Both the position numbers and the translations under genes were made by a program. Positions 16,967 through 26,424 of a DNA stretch of 64,000 nucleotides are shown in pieces. The notes beneath the pieces were generated by a model, which worked only from the letters and a program-made list of their open reading frames with translations, searched no databases and had not been told where the DNA came from. Position 1 is the stretch's first letter. Each line of letters begins with the position of its first letter. Origin of the DNA: Ignavibacteriales bacterium. GTDB taxonomy: Bacteria; Bacteroidota; Ignavibacteria; Ignavibacteriales; Melioribacteraceae. The stretch covers positions 1-64,000 of the forward strand of contig JAGUYK010000020.1 in assembly GCA_020061355.1 (NCBI GenBank), written 5' to 3'.

Positions 16967-18094
16967 TTAGCTGTTCAAAACACTTTCGTAATATTTAATA
17001 TATTGCGGAACAATCAGATTTTTATCAAAACTATTAACAGCCCTATCACGCGAATTTTTCGAAAATGATTTGTACTTCTTATCATTTGTCAAAAGGTCGA
17101 TAGTGTATTTTGCCATTCGATCAATATCACCAATCTCGGCAATGAAACCGGTTTCATTATGAATTACTAATTCTGGTAACCCGCCTACTGATGTGGATAT
17201 TACTGGTACACCGCATGCCATTGCCTCGAGTGCAGATAGACCAAAACTTTCGGATTGTGACGGCATTAAGAACAAATCTGCAGCGGTTAGTATCTCTTCA
17301 ATTGCATCCTGTTTACCAAGGAAGATTACATCTTTCTGTAAATCTAATTCTCTTGCTAACCTTTCACATTCCGATCTATCCGGTCCATCACCGACCAGTA
17401 CTAATTTAGTTGGTATTTCTTTTTTTACTTTTTCTAATACTCGAATTGTATCAGTTACTCTTTTTACAACTCTGAAATTGGATGTATGTATAAGAACTTT
17501 TTCACCGCACGAAGCAACATGTTTTCTGAATGGTTTCTCTTCTACCGGGCGATATTTGTCTATATCAATAAAATTATAAATGACCTCAATTTCTTTTTTG
17601 AGATTAAAATTGGTAAGAGTTTTCTCTTTCAAAAATCGTGATACAGCTGTTACACCATCACTCTCTTCAATGCTGAATTTTACTAATGGCATAAAAGTCG
17701 GTTCGAGTCCCATCAATGTTATATCGGTACCATGCAGTGTAGTGATAAACTTTATATTTTTGCCGGACTTTTTCCAGACTTGCTTAGCAAGGTATGCACT
17801 TACTGCATGAGGAATTGCATAATGTACATGCATTAAATCAAGGTCTTCATATTCAATTACCTCAAGCATTTTACTTGTGAGTGAAAGATCATATAGAGAA
17901 TGTTCAAACAAAGGATATGTACTGGTCTCAACTTCATGAAAATAGATATTTTCCACAAATCGCGTTAAACGATGGGGGATTGCATAACTTATAAAGTGAA
18001 CTGCATGACCGAGAGATGCAAGTGCTAATCCAAGTTCAGTAGCTACAACACCACTTCCGCCGTATGTGGGATAACATGTTATTCCAATTTTCAT
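16967..18094 (-). CDS. bshA: N-acetyl-alpha-D-glucosaminyl L-malate synthase BshA
   Basis: BshA is a GT4 glycosyltransferase joining GlcNAc from UDP-GlcNAc to L-malate, the first step of bacillithiol synthesis. The N-terminal signature CYPTYGGSGVVATELGLALA, the HVHYAIPHA segment and HGTDITLMG are strongly BshA-like, and the C-terminal ESFGLSALEAMACGVPVI is the GT4 nucleotide-binding segment. The 375-residue length is normal. A bacilliredoxin encoded at 49.3 kb supports a functional bacillithiol system. BshB and BshC are not in the window. Confidence 0.9.
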   Translation of the reverse strand: MKIGITCYPTYGGSGVVATELGLALASLGHAVHFISYAIPHRLTRFVENIYFHEVETSTYPLFEHSLYDLSLTSKMLEVIEYEDLDLMHVHYAIPHAVSAYLAKQVWKKSGKNIKFITTLHGTDITLMGLEPTFMPLVKFSIEESDGVTAVSRFLKEKTLTNFNLKKEIEVIYNFIDIDKYRPVEEKPFRKHVASCGEKVLIHTSNFRVVKRVTDTIRVLEKVKKEIPTKLVLVGDGPDRSECERLARELDLQKDVIFLGKQDAIEEILTAADLFLMPSQSESFGLSALEAMACGVPVISTSVGGLPELVIHNETGFIAEIGDIDRMAKYTIDLLTNDKKYKSFSKNSRDRAVNSFDKNLIVPQYIKYYESVLNS

Positions 18095-18188
18095 ATTATT
18101 CTTTCAAAAAATTTGTATTGAGTTGATTATCTTCGCTTGTAACAATTAAATTAATTTCCCCTGGACAAAATACAGCAATTTTACCACA

Positions 18189-19061
18189 ATGAAAATTTTG
18201 TTAATAGGTCATTCAATTATTGATAATATTGAAAAGGAAGGAGGATATAAAACCTTTCCGGGTGGAATTTTCTATTCCGTATTAGGCACCATGGCGGTTC
18301 AAAAGTCTCACGACTTAATTTACATTGCGACCGTCTACAATAATAAATCCTACCATCTTTTTGAAAAATTATATTCCAAGATCAATCTGAAATATTCGCA
18401 AATCGTTGAAGATTTACCGGAAGTGTTTCTTGAAGCACTTGATAATGAAGAACGTAAAGAAACATATAAAAACCTTTCAACAGGATTAAGTCTGGATCGC
18501 ATCAGTGACTGGAATCAATTTGACGGGATACTGATCAATATGATAACCGGATTTGATATCTCGCTGGAACAGTTAAAATGGATTAGAACCAAATATTCCG
18601 GACCAATTTATTTTGATTTACATACACTATCCCGTGGTGTTGATCAAAACATGGAAAGAAAATTCAGACTTTTACCTTTTGCCAAAGATTGGCTCCAAAA
18701 TATTGATTTATTGCAATGTAACGAGATGGAACTGAAAACGCTTTCTGCCAAAAAGAATGAAACTGAAATAGCAAAACAGATACTAAGTCTTGGTGCAAAA
18801 TACTTGATTGTCACAAAGGGTGGAAAAGGTGCCCGTATTTATTATAAAGAAAATTCAATTATAAAATCCTTATCCAAACCAGCAAAAACTGTTAATGTGA
18901 TAAATAAAATAGGTTGTGGCGATATCTTTGGGGCAGTATTTTTTTATAATTATCTTTACCGGCAAGATGCTGAGACTTCCCTCGAACAAGCAATAGATTT
19001 TTCTGGAAGGGCAGTTTCTTTAAATATTTCTGATAATATTAATTTGTTTCTAAATGATTAA
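18189..19061 (+). CDS. PfkB-family carbohydrate/nucleoside kinase
   Basis: The ribokinase-fold signature is clear at the C terminus, NKIGCGDIFGAVFF, with catalytic Asp245 in the anion hole. The first PfkB motif near the N terminus is partly recognisable (GGYKTFPGGIFYS). Length is 290. The substrate cannot be assigned; the phosphate acceptor is presumably a sugar or sugar-like compound. It overlaps the following rfbD gene by eight bases, which suggests a link to nucleotide-sugar synthesis. Confidence 0.75.
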   Translation: MKILLIGHSIIDNIEKEGGYKTFPGGIFYSVLGTMAVQKSHDLIYIATVYNNKSYHLFEKLYSKINLKYSQIVEDLPEVFLEALDNEERKETYKNLSTGLSLDRISDWNQFDGILINMITGFDISLEQLKWIRTKYSGPIYFDLHTLSRGVDQNMERKFRLLPFAKDWLQNIDLLQCNEMELKTLSAKKNETEIAKQILSLGAKYLIVTKGGKGARIYYKENSIIKSLSKPAKTVNVINKIGCGDIFGAVFFYNYLYRQDAETSLEQAIDFSGRAVSLNISDNINLFLND

Positions 19062-19968
19062 CAGCGGTATAATTAAAACAAGAATTCTCATTATCGGTTC
19101 TAATGGAATGTTGGGGCAGCGACTTACGGAATTTCTTTCTGAGTCCAAAAAATTTGAACTTCTTGCTGTTTCAGCTGAGGAAAAGTCCTTTATTCGGGGT
19201 GTTGAATATAAATCGTTAGATATAACACTTAAACAAAAAGTAAAAGAATTAATTTTGAATTTTTTTCCGGACTTTGTAATAAATGTTGCTGCTTATACTA
19301 ATGTCGATAAATCTGAATCGGAAAAAGAGATTGCCTGGAAAGTTAATGTTAATGGGGTGGAGAATATTGCACTTTACAGCTGGACGATTGATGCTCACCT
19401 AATCCATCTTTCGACCGATTATATTTTCGATGGGAAATCCGGACCTTATACAGAAGAAGACAAACCTTTTCCTATTAACTATTACGGTAGAACCAAATTG
19501 GCTGCTGAAAATTCGATAAGGACAAGCGGTGTGAGATTTACAATTATCCGCTCGAATGTTTTGTATGGACCCGTAAAATTTGGTCGACCTGATTATGTTA
19601 GATGGGTAATTAACTCATTAAGATCCGGGAAAGAAATTCGAATAGTTACGGATCAATTTAATAATCCAACTTATTTAGACGATATTTGTTCTGCCATAAA
19701 CAAAGTAATAGAGTACAATAAAGAAGGAATCTATAATATTGGCGGATTCGAAGTTCTTTCACGTTATGAATTTACATTGAGAATCGCAGATTATTTTTTG
19801 CTTGATAAGACCCTAATTAAACCTATTCTTACGGAAGACTTAAAGCAACCAGCTCCGCGTCCTTTAAAATCCGGGTTAATAAATTTAAAAGCTGAAACAG
19901 AGCTTGGCTACAAACCCAAATCCCTTGAAGAGACTTTTGCATTAATAAAAAAAGAGTTTGATATTTAA
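19054..19968 (+). CDS. rfbD: dTDP-4-dehydrorhamnose reductase
   Basis: RfbD reduces dTDP-4-keto-L-rhamnose to dTDP-L-rhamnose. The protein is a short-chain dehydrogenase with GSNGMLGQRL at the nucleotide site, NVAAYTNVDKSE, HLSTDYIFDG and the YYGRTK catalytic segment, an order characteristic of RmlD. Length (304) is normal. It overlaps the PfkB-like gene, and the rfbC partner is upstream in the window. Confidence 0.88.
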   Translation: MINSGIIKTRILIIGSNGMLGQRLTEFLSESKKFELLAVSAEEKSFIRGVEYKSLDITLKQKVKELILNFFPDFVINVAAYTNVDKSESEKEIAWKVNVNGVENIALYSWTIDAHLIHLSTDYIFDGKSGPYTEEDKPFPINYYGRTKLAAENSIRTSGVRFTIIRSNVLYGPVKFGRPDYVRWVINSLRSGKEIRIVTDQFNNPTYLDDICSAINKVIEYNKEGIYNIGGFEVLSRYEFTLRIADYFLLDKTLIKPILTEDLKQPAPRPLKSGLINLKAETELGYKPKSLEETFALIKKEFDI

Positions 19969-19979
19969 TCGTAAATAAT

Positions 19980-20031
19980 GGTTAAATTTAACAAGCAATT
20001 TGAGATTGGGCACAAAAAATAGAATTTAACC
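19980..20031. repeat. Inverted repeat in the rfbD/lectin spacer
   Basis: GGTTAAATT (19980-19988) and AATTTAACC (20023-20031) form perfect nine-base arms around a 34-base spacer. There is no U run after it. It could be a regulatory site for the lectin gene, whose putative -35-like TTGACA lies at 20051-20056, or a weak 3' structure of rfbD. Confidence 0.4.
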
Positions 20032-20130
20032 TAAACTGATACAAAATTTATTGACAAAAAGTTAATTAATTAAGAACTTTGAGTAGTAATTAGAGGGTTT
20101 ATACAACAGTCATTCAATAGGAGAAAAAAA

Positions 20131-20496
20131 ATGAAAAAATTACTTTTTACTCTATCTATTCTTCTTTTAGTAAGTGCAGTATCATACGCTCAGGTTCAGG
20201 TACAGAGCGGTACTTTCTTTTACAGTAAAGATCAGAATAAAGAAAATTATACCTTACATGCTAATCAAGGCAAAAGAATTGTTGAATATGAAATCAATTT
20301 TCCAAAACCTTTTGATAAGAAACCAAAAGTTGTAATAATGCCGTCATTACTTGATTCTGAAAAAGCGACACAGATAAGATATAGCATCAGAGCAAGCGGT
20401 GTTTCAAGAGACGGTTTTGTTCTGCTCGCTGAGGTTTGGGGCGATACTCAGATGAATGCGCTGGGTGGATTCTGGCTTGCTCATACTGAAGAATAA
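20131..20496 (+). CDS. Secreted H-type lectin domain protein
   Basis: A signal peptide (residues 1-20, ending in VSYAQ) precedes a single domain of about 100 residues with the H-type lectin pattern: F-x-x-PF-x-x-x-P-x-VVIMPS, then RYSIRASGVSRDGFVL and a final W-x-A-H. In eukaryotes and some bacteria this six-stranded fold binds carbohydrate such as GalNAc. The protein is probably periplasmic or extracellular; the ligand is unknown. It is monocistronic with a strong ribosome-binding site (AGGAG) and its own terminator. Confidence 0.7.
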   Translation: MKKLLFTLSILLLVSAVSYAQVQVQSGTFFYSKDQNKENYTLHANQGKRIVEYEINFPKPFDKKPKVVIMPSLLDSEKATQIRYSIRASGVSRDGFVLLAEVWGDTQMNALGGFWLAHTEE

Positions 20497-20514
20497 ACTG
20501 TTTTGATTTTAACT

Positions 20515-20552
20515 AAAGCCGTTCTGATGAAATTTGCAGAACGGCTTTTTTT
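20515..20552 (+). terminator. Rho-independent terminator of the lectin gene
   Basis: A perfect 12-base stem, AAAGCCGTTCTG (20515-20526) with CAGAACGGCTTT (20537-20548), and a ten-base loop, running into a T stretch. Confidence 0.9.
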
Positions 20553-20641
20553 ATATACATAAGATGGAAGTAGTGGTAATTGTTTTATAGTTTGCAAATA
20601 GAAAATTAAGCAAATAGATTTATTATTTATTTGAGTGGAAA

Positions 20642-21349
20642 ATGAGCAGTAAACAATTTGACCTGTTTTTAATCCTGCTAAAACTGAAGTCATATCTGGT
20701 TAGTTTAATTGATCATCCGTCAATGGGAAATAGCTCACTGGAAATATCTGAAGAATTTTTGGATCGGAAATTCCCGGAGAAGAAGGAGGAAATTCTAGAA
20801 CTACTTTCTTCATTTAACATTAATACTGATTCTGAAATCGCTTTTGATGAAAAAATTCATCACAAATTCAAAGAGATGGTTAGAGGAAAAGAGAAGGCAT
20901 ACCAGCTTGCCAGTATATTAGAAAAATTTCATATTGATTCGATTGAAGAAACTGTTAAGGATAGAACAGTCGAAGAATTAAGATCTGCAAGAGACCAGAA
21001 ATTAAAAGAACTTGTTGGAATACTTCTGCAACTTGCAAGAATCTGGGCTCAGCGTAGTGAAATTGAAGGGGACGTTGATAATTTTTCACTACTTGAAGAA
21101 GAAGAACTTATTCGTCCTGAGGAAGAGGAACATCTTGGTAAACTTGGTAAAGATACATCCGCTTCATTTAACTCTATTTCCAAAATTACTCAGCTCTATC
21201 TTGAGCAATTAGTTGATTATTATTACAAATTCGGTGGAGATGTTGAATTAGCAGAATTTATCCAGGGATTGGATAAACTCAAATTAATGGTTAAACAAAA
21301 ATATAATGATCTACTTAAGCAATCTGGATTAGACCCACAAAATATCTGA
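20642..21349 (+). CDS. Conserved-looking cytoplasmic helical protein of unknown function
   Basis: The 235-residue protein has no signal peptide, membrane helix or recognised motif. It is strongly helical and acidic, with charged stretches (about residues 55-130) and an acidic segment EEEELIRPEEEEHLG near 157-171. The codon usage resembles its neighbours and an ATG start is used. It precedes a small lipoprotein gene by eight bases, so the two may be co-transcribed. I do not recognise the family; no function is proposed. Confidence 0.6.
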   Translation: MSSKQFDLFLILLKLKSYLVSLIDHPSMGNSSLEISEEFLDRKFPEKKEEILELLSSFNINTDSEIAFDEKIHHKFKEMVRGKEKAYQLASILEKFHIDSIEETVKDRTVEELRSARDQKLKELVGILLQLARIWAQRSEIEGDVDNFSLLEEEELIRPEEEEHLGKLGKDTSASFNSISKITQLYLEQLVDYYYKFGGDVELAEFIQGLDKLKLMVKQKYNDLLKQSGLDPQNI

Positions 21350-21357
21350 GGTGATAA

Positions 21358-21720
21358 ATGCTTAATCGAATTATTTCCATTCTTACAATCCTTTTTATTA
21401 TTACATCTTGCAGTATTTTTCAGAAAGATACTTTTCAGGGTACATGGACAATGTCTATTACCGGTGATTACAGTGATTCTGTTGAATTTGTTGTAGCAGA
21501 AAACAACATTTTTAGTTTTACAAAAAATATTTCTACCCAGGGACAGAATTATGATGCAAGATTTAACGGTAAGATTTTAGAAGACGGTACTATGGTTTGT
21601 GATGTTGAAGTGATGAGTATGAAAGTAGTTCAGTTTAATGGTAAAATGACTTATGAAAGTGGTTCTGGTAATTGGTCGGGCACCGGTATGAGCGGCAGCT
21701 GGACGGCAGTTAAAAAGTAA
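21358..21720 (+). CDS. Small lipoprotein of unknown function
   Basis: The N terminus is a lipoprotein signal: hydrophobic residues 5-17 then TSCS with Cys19 as the lipidation site. The mature 100-residue part looks beta-rich, with repeated GTW, GNW and GSW turns (for example the end GSGNWSGTGMSGSW), suggesting a small barrel such as a lipocalin-like fold, but no family is certain. It lies eight bases after the helical protein gene and has GAGGTG upstream. Confidence 0.65.
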   Translation: MLNRIISILTILFIITSCSIFQKDTFQGTWTMSITGDYSDSVEFVVAENNIFSFTKNISTQGQNYDARFNGKILEDGTMVCDVEVMSMKVVQFNGKMTYESGSGNWSGTGMSGSWTAVKK

Positions 21721-21722
21721 TT

Positions 21723-21758
21723 AAAAAAAAGAAGGGCTTGCGATTGCAAGCCCTTCTT
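21723..21758. terminator. Strong hairpin terminator between convergent genes
   Basis: A perfect 13-base stem, AAGAAGGGCTTGC (21729-21741) with GCAAGCCCTTCTT (21746-21758), around GATT. The A run at 21723-21730 becomes a U run on the reverse strand, so it ends the OmpA transcript cleanly. It may also stop the lipoprotein transcript from the other side. Confidence 0.88.
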
Positions 21759-21782
21759 AATAATCATAGAATTATCTATAAT

Positions 21783-23276
21783 TTATTTCTTTTCTTTATA
21801 GTTGGCTTTAATTTCAACTCTTCTATTTTTACTTCTATTTTTCTCGATATCGTTCGGGAATGCAGGTTTTGTTTCTCCAAATGCTTCTGTTGTTATCAAG
21901 TCTGCATTAATACCTTTTTTAACTAAATAATCCTTAACGGCATTAACTCGTCTTTGGGATAGTTTCATGTTAGGTTCTTCGGCACCTAAAGAACAAGCAT
22001 GACCGCTTAAATATAGTTTAGCATCTTGGAGTTTTGCAAATACTTCATTAACATTGTTCAGTGTTGTTTGAGCACTCTTGGAGAGTTTTGAACTGTTCAA
22101 CCTAAACCAAACCATATCAAATGTTTGTTCTTTATCAATAAATGCTGGTGGAACGTCATCACTTGGATCTAATGGATTAGTTCCTCGTTTTACTTCCACG
22201 CCGTCATTAACAGAACCGCCGTCTGTATCAACTTTCAAAGGATCGGTTTTATATTTCATAACTTCCTCACCGTCATTCAATCCGTCACCATCTGTATCTG
22301 CTTTTAGCGGGTCGGTTTTGTACTTCATCACTTCTTCGCCATCTTTCAAGCCATCGCCGTCCGTATCAGCTTTTAAAGGATCGGTTTTGAATTTCAAAAC
22401 TTCGTCACCATCATTTAATCCGTCACCATCAGTATCAGCCTTAGCTGGATTTGTTTTATATGTATAAACTTCCTCACCGTCTTTTAGACCATCACCATCT
22501 GTATCAGGATTTTTGGGATCGGTATTATATTGTTTTACTTCAGCACCGTCATTTAATCCATCGCCATCTGTATCCGGATTATTTGGATCAGTACCTAATT
22601 CAAGTTCTTCACGTTTGGTTAATCCATCACCATCTTTATCGGAATTCATGCTTTCACCGGTAAAGGAAATACCAGCGCCGATATTGAAATAACCATCATT
22701 GTATTCATCAATCTTAAAGAAGTTTAAGTTATCTGTGAATGAGTAATTAAAACCGACGCTAAGATCAAGAAGAACTTCATCAGTTAATTTAATTTCAGTT
22801 CCCAAACCGATCGGAACTAATGCTGTCCATCCGTCCGCTTCAACTGGTTTTAAAGAAACAACACTCGGTTTTGTACCAACACTGTAATTCATCAATCCAA
22901 TACCTGCATAAAAGTATGGATTCCAGCTTTCCAAATCGAACGGAGTGTAAAGTAAACGGGCATCAATTGGAATTATTGATGTGCTGTACTCTCCGGTACC
23001 TTTTTTCATTGTAACATAATTAAAATCGTCTCCATTAAGTTTTCCATATCCAACGCCTAATTCAGCATTGAATTGTTTGGATAGCTCGAATCTTAAAAAT
23101 CCGCGAAATAAGTAAGATGCTAATGCCATCCCATTATCATCTTCAAATTCCGAGAATGCAAGAGCTCCATTCAATTGAACACCGCCTTTTAAGCCGAAAT
23201 CCTTGAACTGTGCATAAGAATTAGCACTGATGAAAGAAAATAAAATTACCATTAAAACAAGTGATAGTTTTTTCAT
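21783..23276 (-). CDS. OmpA-family outer membrane protein with thrombospondin type 3 repeats
   Basis: A signal peptide (1-22, ending NSYAQ) leads to an N-terminal eight-stranded-type beta-barrel (about 24-210). Seven calcium-binding TSP3-type repeats of about 23 residues follow (about 217-380): one DKDGDGL, five DTDGDGL and one degenerate DTDGGS. The C-terminal OmpA peptidoglycan-binding domain covers about 395-497, including [16 protein letters not shown] and [12 protein letters not shown]. It should link outer membrane and cell wall. Strong monocistronic unit with a terminator at its 3' end. The central DNA is nearly repetitive, so local repeat-number variation is likely. Confidence 0.9.
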   Translation of the reverse strand: MKKLSLVLMVILFSFISANSYAQFKDFGLKGGVQLNGALAFSEFEDDNGMALASYLFRGFLRFELSKQFNAELGVGYGKLNGDDFNYVTMKKGTGEYSTSIIPIDARLLYTPFDLESWNPYFYAGIGLMNYSVGTKPSVVSLKPVEADGWTALVPIGLGTEIKLTDEVLLDLSVGFNYSFTDNLNFFKIDEYNDGYFNIGAGISFTGESMNSDKDGDGLTKREELELGTDPNNPDTDGDGLNDGAEVKQYNTDPKNPDTDGDGLKDGEEVYTYKTNPAKADTDGDGLNDGDEVLKFKTDPLKADTDGDGLKDGEEVMKYKTDPLKADTDGDGLNDGEEVMKYKTDPLKVDTDGGSVNDGVEVKRGTNPLDPSDDVPPAFIDKEQTFDMVWFRLNSSKLSKSAQTTLNNVNEVFAKLQDAKLYLSGHACSLGAEEPNMKLSQRRVNAVKDYLVKKGINADLITTEAFGETKPAFPNDIEKNRSKNRRVEIKANYKEKK

Positions 23277-23412
23277 AACACTCCTATACGATAGTTGAAA
23301 GGTTATTATTGTAAAGATAAAAGTTCTATTTAAGTTGAATAGTTATTTATAACAGACAAAAATGTTAAAATTAAACCTGATATACTGGGCAGTGAGAATC
23401 TGCGCCCAAAAA

Positions 23413-23685
23413 TTAGTAATTTTTACGCCAACTTCTCATTAAAAAACCGGTTATTATCAGGGCAATCCCGATAAGAGCTACTTTAATAAATGGCTCGGAA
23501 TAGAAATAATAACCGTCAATTGCTACCTGAACATTTTGCATCTCAGGTATATTTAGTCCTTCACCGCGTACTATTTCCACTTTATAACTGATATGAAACA
23601 GGGCATAGCCCAATATTACACCACCTTGCAGAAAACATACAATATCTACTAAGGCGAATACGATAGCTGACATGGCTTTTTGCAT
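23413..23685 (-). CDS. Small two-helix membrane protein, unknown
   Basis: Two membrane helices (about residues 5-31 and 66-84) flank a 30-residue polar, probably periplasmic, segment. It ends in a positively charged tail (RSWRKNY), which suggests both termini face the cytoplasm. There is an ATG with GGGAAA upstream. It has no recognised domain and is flanked by a broken tRNA copy upstream and ompA downstream. Function unknown, but length, composition and start make a real gene likely. Confidence 0.55.
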   Translation of the reverse strand: MQKAMSAIVFALVDIVCFLQGGVILGYALFHISYKVEIVRGEGLNIPEMQNVQVAIDGYYFYSEPFIKVALIGIALIITGFLMRSWRKNY

Positions 23686-23708
23686 ACTTTCCCTTTTTGA
23701 CTGTTAGT

Positions 23709-23810
23709 GCTCCGGAGAGGAGTTTTCCGAAGGAATCCCTTTGGGAGAACCTCCGTCCCGACAATGTCGGGATTAGGAAACCGCTGCTCTATCCACTGAG
23801 CTACCGGGGC
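23709..23810 (-). pseudogene. Degenerate tRNA-Arg copy interrupted by two palindromic insertions
   Basis: Read on the reverse strand, it starts exactly like the intact tRNA at 23948-24020 (acceptor, D arm and anticodon loop to TTCCTAA). A 17-base palindrome (23756-23772) then replaces nine bases of anticodon stem and variable loop, and 22 extra bases (23725-23746), themselves two mini-hairpins, sit in the T loop. The 3' acceptor strand also has a mismatch. The anticodon arm cannot close, so it should be non-functional. Confidence 0.8.
23756..23772. repeat. Short palindromic element TCCCGAC...GTCGGGA
   Basis: Seven-base perfect arms (TCCCGAC and GTCGGGA) around AAT. A near-identical copy is at 23861-23877, and similar CCCGA/TCGGG arms occur at 54132-54150 and 57871-57904. 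Confidence 0.75.
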
Positions 23811-23850
23811 ATATTATTAAAACAATTTTTATGAACAAATTTAAGAAAAT

Positions 23851-23895
23851 TGAACCTCCGTCCCGACAATATCGGGATTAGGAAACCGCTACTCT
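23851..23895 (-). pseudogene. Truncated tRNA-Arg fragment with the same palindromic insertion
   Basis: On the reverse strand this carries the anticodon loop and 5' anticodon stem of the neighbouring tRNA, then TCCCGATATTGTCGGGA (23861-23877 on the plus strand, one base different from the first copy) and the start of the T arm. Acceptor and D arm are missing. Same insertion position as the larger broken copy. Confidence 0.75.
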
Positions 23896-23947
23896 CCATT
23901 TATTGATATTCGTTTAATTAAAATGCCTCAATGCTTTTATTTGAAAG

Positions 23948-24020
23948 TACCCCGGAGAGGAGTTGAACCTCCGACCAACGGTTTAGGAAACCGCTGCTCT
24001 ATCCACTGAGCTACCGGGGC
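23948..24020 (-). tRNA. tRNA-Arg (anticodon CCT)
   Basis: A 73-base cloverleaf on the reverse strand: acceptor GCCCCGG pairs with CCGGGGU (one G-U), D stem GCTC/GAGC, anticodon stem GCGGT/ACCGT with loop TTCCTAA (anticodon CCT, reading AGG), and T stem GGAGG with loop TTCAACT. CCA is not encoded; AC follows the acceptor strand. It is the only intact copy of three related sequences within 310 bases. Confidence 0.93.
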
Positions 24021-24105
24021 AAAATATATTTGAATTTCTTAAATATTTGAATGAAATATAATTATTCGTGAATCTCTTTACAATAAATTAAAGAATTGGT
24101 TGGTG

Positions 24106-24447
24106 TCACTTTATATATTTAATAATGTTAGCTTTTTCAATTGTTATTAAACCGCCGCAATTTGCCTCTTCAAAAATCTTTTCAATTATAGGAATGAATA
24201 AATCAATTTTTCCCTCTTCATCAACAATTTCTATTGTCAATGGCATATCTTCAGATAGACGTAGGATTTTTGATGTGTGAATTCTGCTTCTTCCACCAAA
24301 TCCCATTATTCCTTTAAAAACAGTTGCACCGGCTAATTCGGCTTTCCTTGCTTCCATTACAATTTTTTCATATACAGTAGTAGAATGAATCTTATCAGAT
24401 TCCCCAAGGAAAATTCTTAATAGTTTTGCTTCACCCTTAATTTGCAT
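24106..24447 (-). CDS. DUF190-family protein, fluoride-operon partner
   Basis: The 113-residue protein has the DUF190 ferredoxin-like layout: LLRIFLGESDK at the start, VMEARKAELAGATVFKGIMGFG in the middle and the terminal IPIIEKIFEE. DUF190 genes are often next to crcB/fluC. Here it follows fluC by 11 bases under the same riboswitch. It is soluble and of PII-like size. Its molecular role in fluoride resistance is not established. Confidence 0.85.
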   Translation of the reverse strand: MQIKGEAKLLRIFLGESDKIHSTTVYEKIVMEARKAELAGATVFKGIMGFGGRSRIHTSKILRLSEDMPLTIEIVDEEGKIDLFIPIIEKIFEEANCGGLITIEKANIIKYIK

Positions 24448-24458
24448 ATAGCCTCCAA

Positions 24459-24830
24459 CTATCGGTTAAAAATCTGAGCAATAACAATAACAACAAGCAG
24501 ACATAATATTACACTGGATAAGATATTTATTGATGCAAATAAATATTGAGAATTTCTAATCAAATTTACAGTTTCAAGTGAAAAAGTTGAAAAAGTTGTA
24601 AATCCTCCGCACAGTCCAATCGTTAAAAAAATGCGAAGGTTGGGTGATAATAATTCCCGGTTGTCAAATACAAAAATTATAATTCCAAGAACAAAACTCC
24701 CGATAATGTTAACAATCAATGTTCCGTATGGAAAATTCTCCGGGAAAAATTTATAGACATAACTCGAAAGCCAGTATCTTGCTGCACCACCTATAGCAGC
24801 TCCGGCAGATACTATGATGTAATTAATCAT
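24459..24830 (-). CDS. crcB: Fluoride-specific ion channel/exporter Fluc (CrcB)
   Basis: Four membrane helices in 123 residues, with the family motifs GAAIGGAARYWLS near the start, GTLIVNIIGSFVLG, and the Phe-box/Na-site segment GLCGGFTTFSTFSLE. Fluc works as a dual-topology dimer that lets fluoride leave the cell. A fluoride riboswitch lies in its leader, 30 bases before the ATG. The DUF190 gene follows and enolase is divergent. Confidence 0.93.
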   Translation of the reverse strand: MINYIIVSAGAAIGGAARYWLSSYVYKFFPENFPYGTLIVNIIGSFVLGIIIFVFDNRELLSPNLRIFLTIGLCGGFTTFSTFSLETVNLIRNSQYLFASINILSSVILCLLVVIVIAQIFNR

Positions 24831-24860
24831 AAAGATACTCCAGATAATTTTATGAAAATA

Positions 24861-24950
24861 CTATAGGAGTTATCAGCCATGGCGGGCGGTTTCCCCGATT
24901 ATTACGGGTTCATATTTATCATGAAAGGGGTGAACTCCATCACCACCTCA
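24861..24950 (-). promoter_or_regulatory. Fluoride riboswitch (crcB motif)
   Basis: The reverse strand carries the conserved parts in order: GGTGATGGAGTTCACC, then AAACCGCC, then GCTGATAACTCCTATAG. GGAGTT and AACTCC pair as P1, GGTGA and TCACC as P2, and GCC/GGC form a short P3. Between P2 and the AACCGC strand lies an unusually long insert of about 36 bases with its own TTCAT/ATGAA and CCCG/CGGG hairpins. It sits upstream of crcB and should raise its expression when fluoride binds. Confidence 0.9.
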
Positions 24951-25052
24951 AACATAAAAAATTTTCTGAATTTTATCAGTATGAATTCGTCCTATTTTAC
25001 TAAATTTCATAACACAAAAAATGAGCTTATGTTATTAACAAAAGGAGAATAA

Positions 25053-26351
<1,299 letters not shown>

Positions 26352-26370
26352 TTTCTAAATACTTTTTTGT

Positions 26371-26397
26371 AAGCCTCGCATTGGGCGGGGCTTTTTT
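26371..26397 (+). terminator. Rho-independent terminator of eno
   Basis: AAGCCTCGC (26371-26379) pairs with GCGGGGCTT (26385-26393; one G-T), followed by TTTT. Confidence 0.88.
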
Positions 26398-26424
26398 ATC
26401 TATACCAATTTTTATGAGGGAAAT

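Noticed and set aside
22210-22640. Near-regular repeats suggesting a CRISPR-like array
   Set aside because: The repeat unit is codon-aligned (about 69 bases) and encodes calcium-binding TSP3 repeats; there are no invariant repeats with unique spacers.
22078-22663. Open frames on the plus strand opposite the OmpA gene
   Set aside because: They are composed of the repeating [12 protein letters not shown]-type translation of the reverse complement of the TSP3 repeats; the real gene is on the minus strand with signal peptide, barrel and OmpA domain.
23582-23764. Short open frame on the minus strand across the broken tRNA copy
   Set aside because: It spans the tRNA-derived sequence and its palindromes and has no protein-like features; the 90-residue membrane protein in another frame is better supported.
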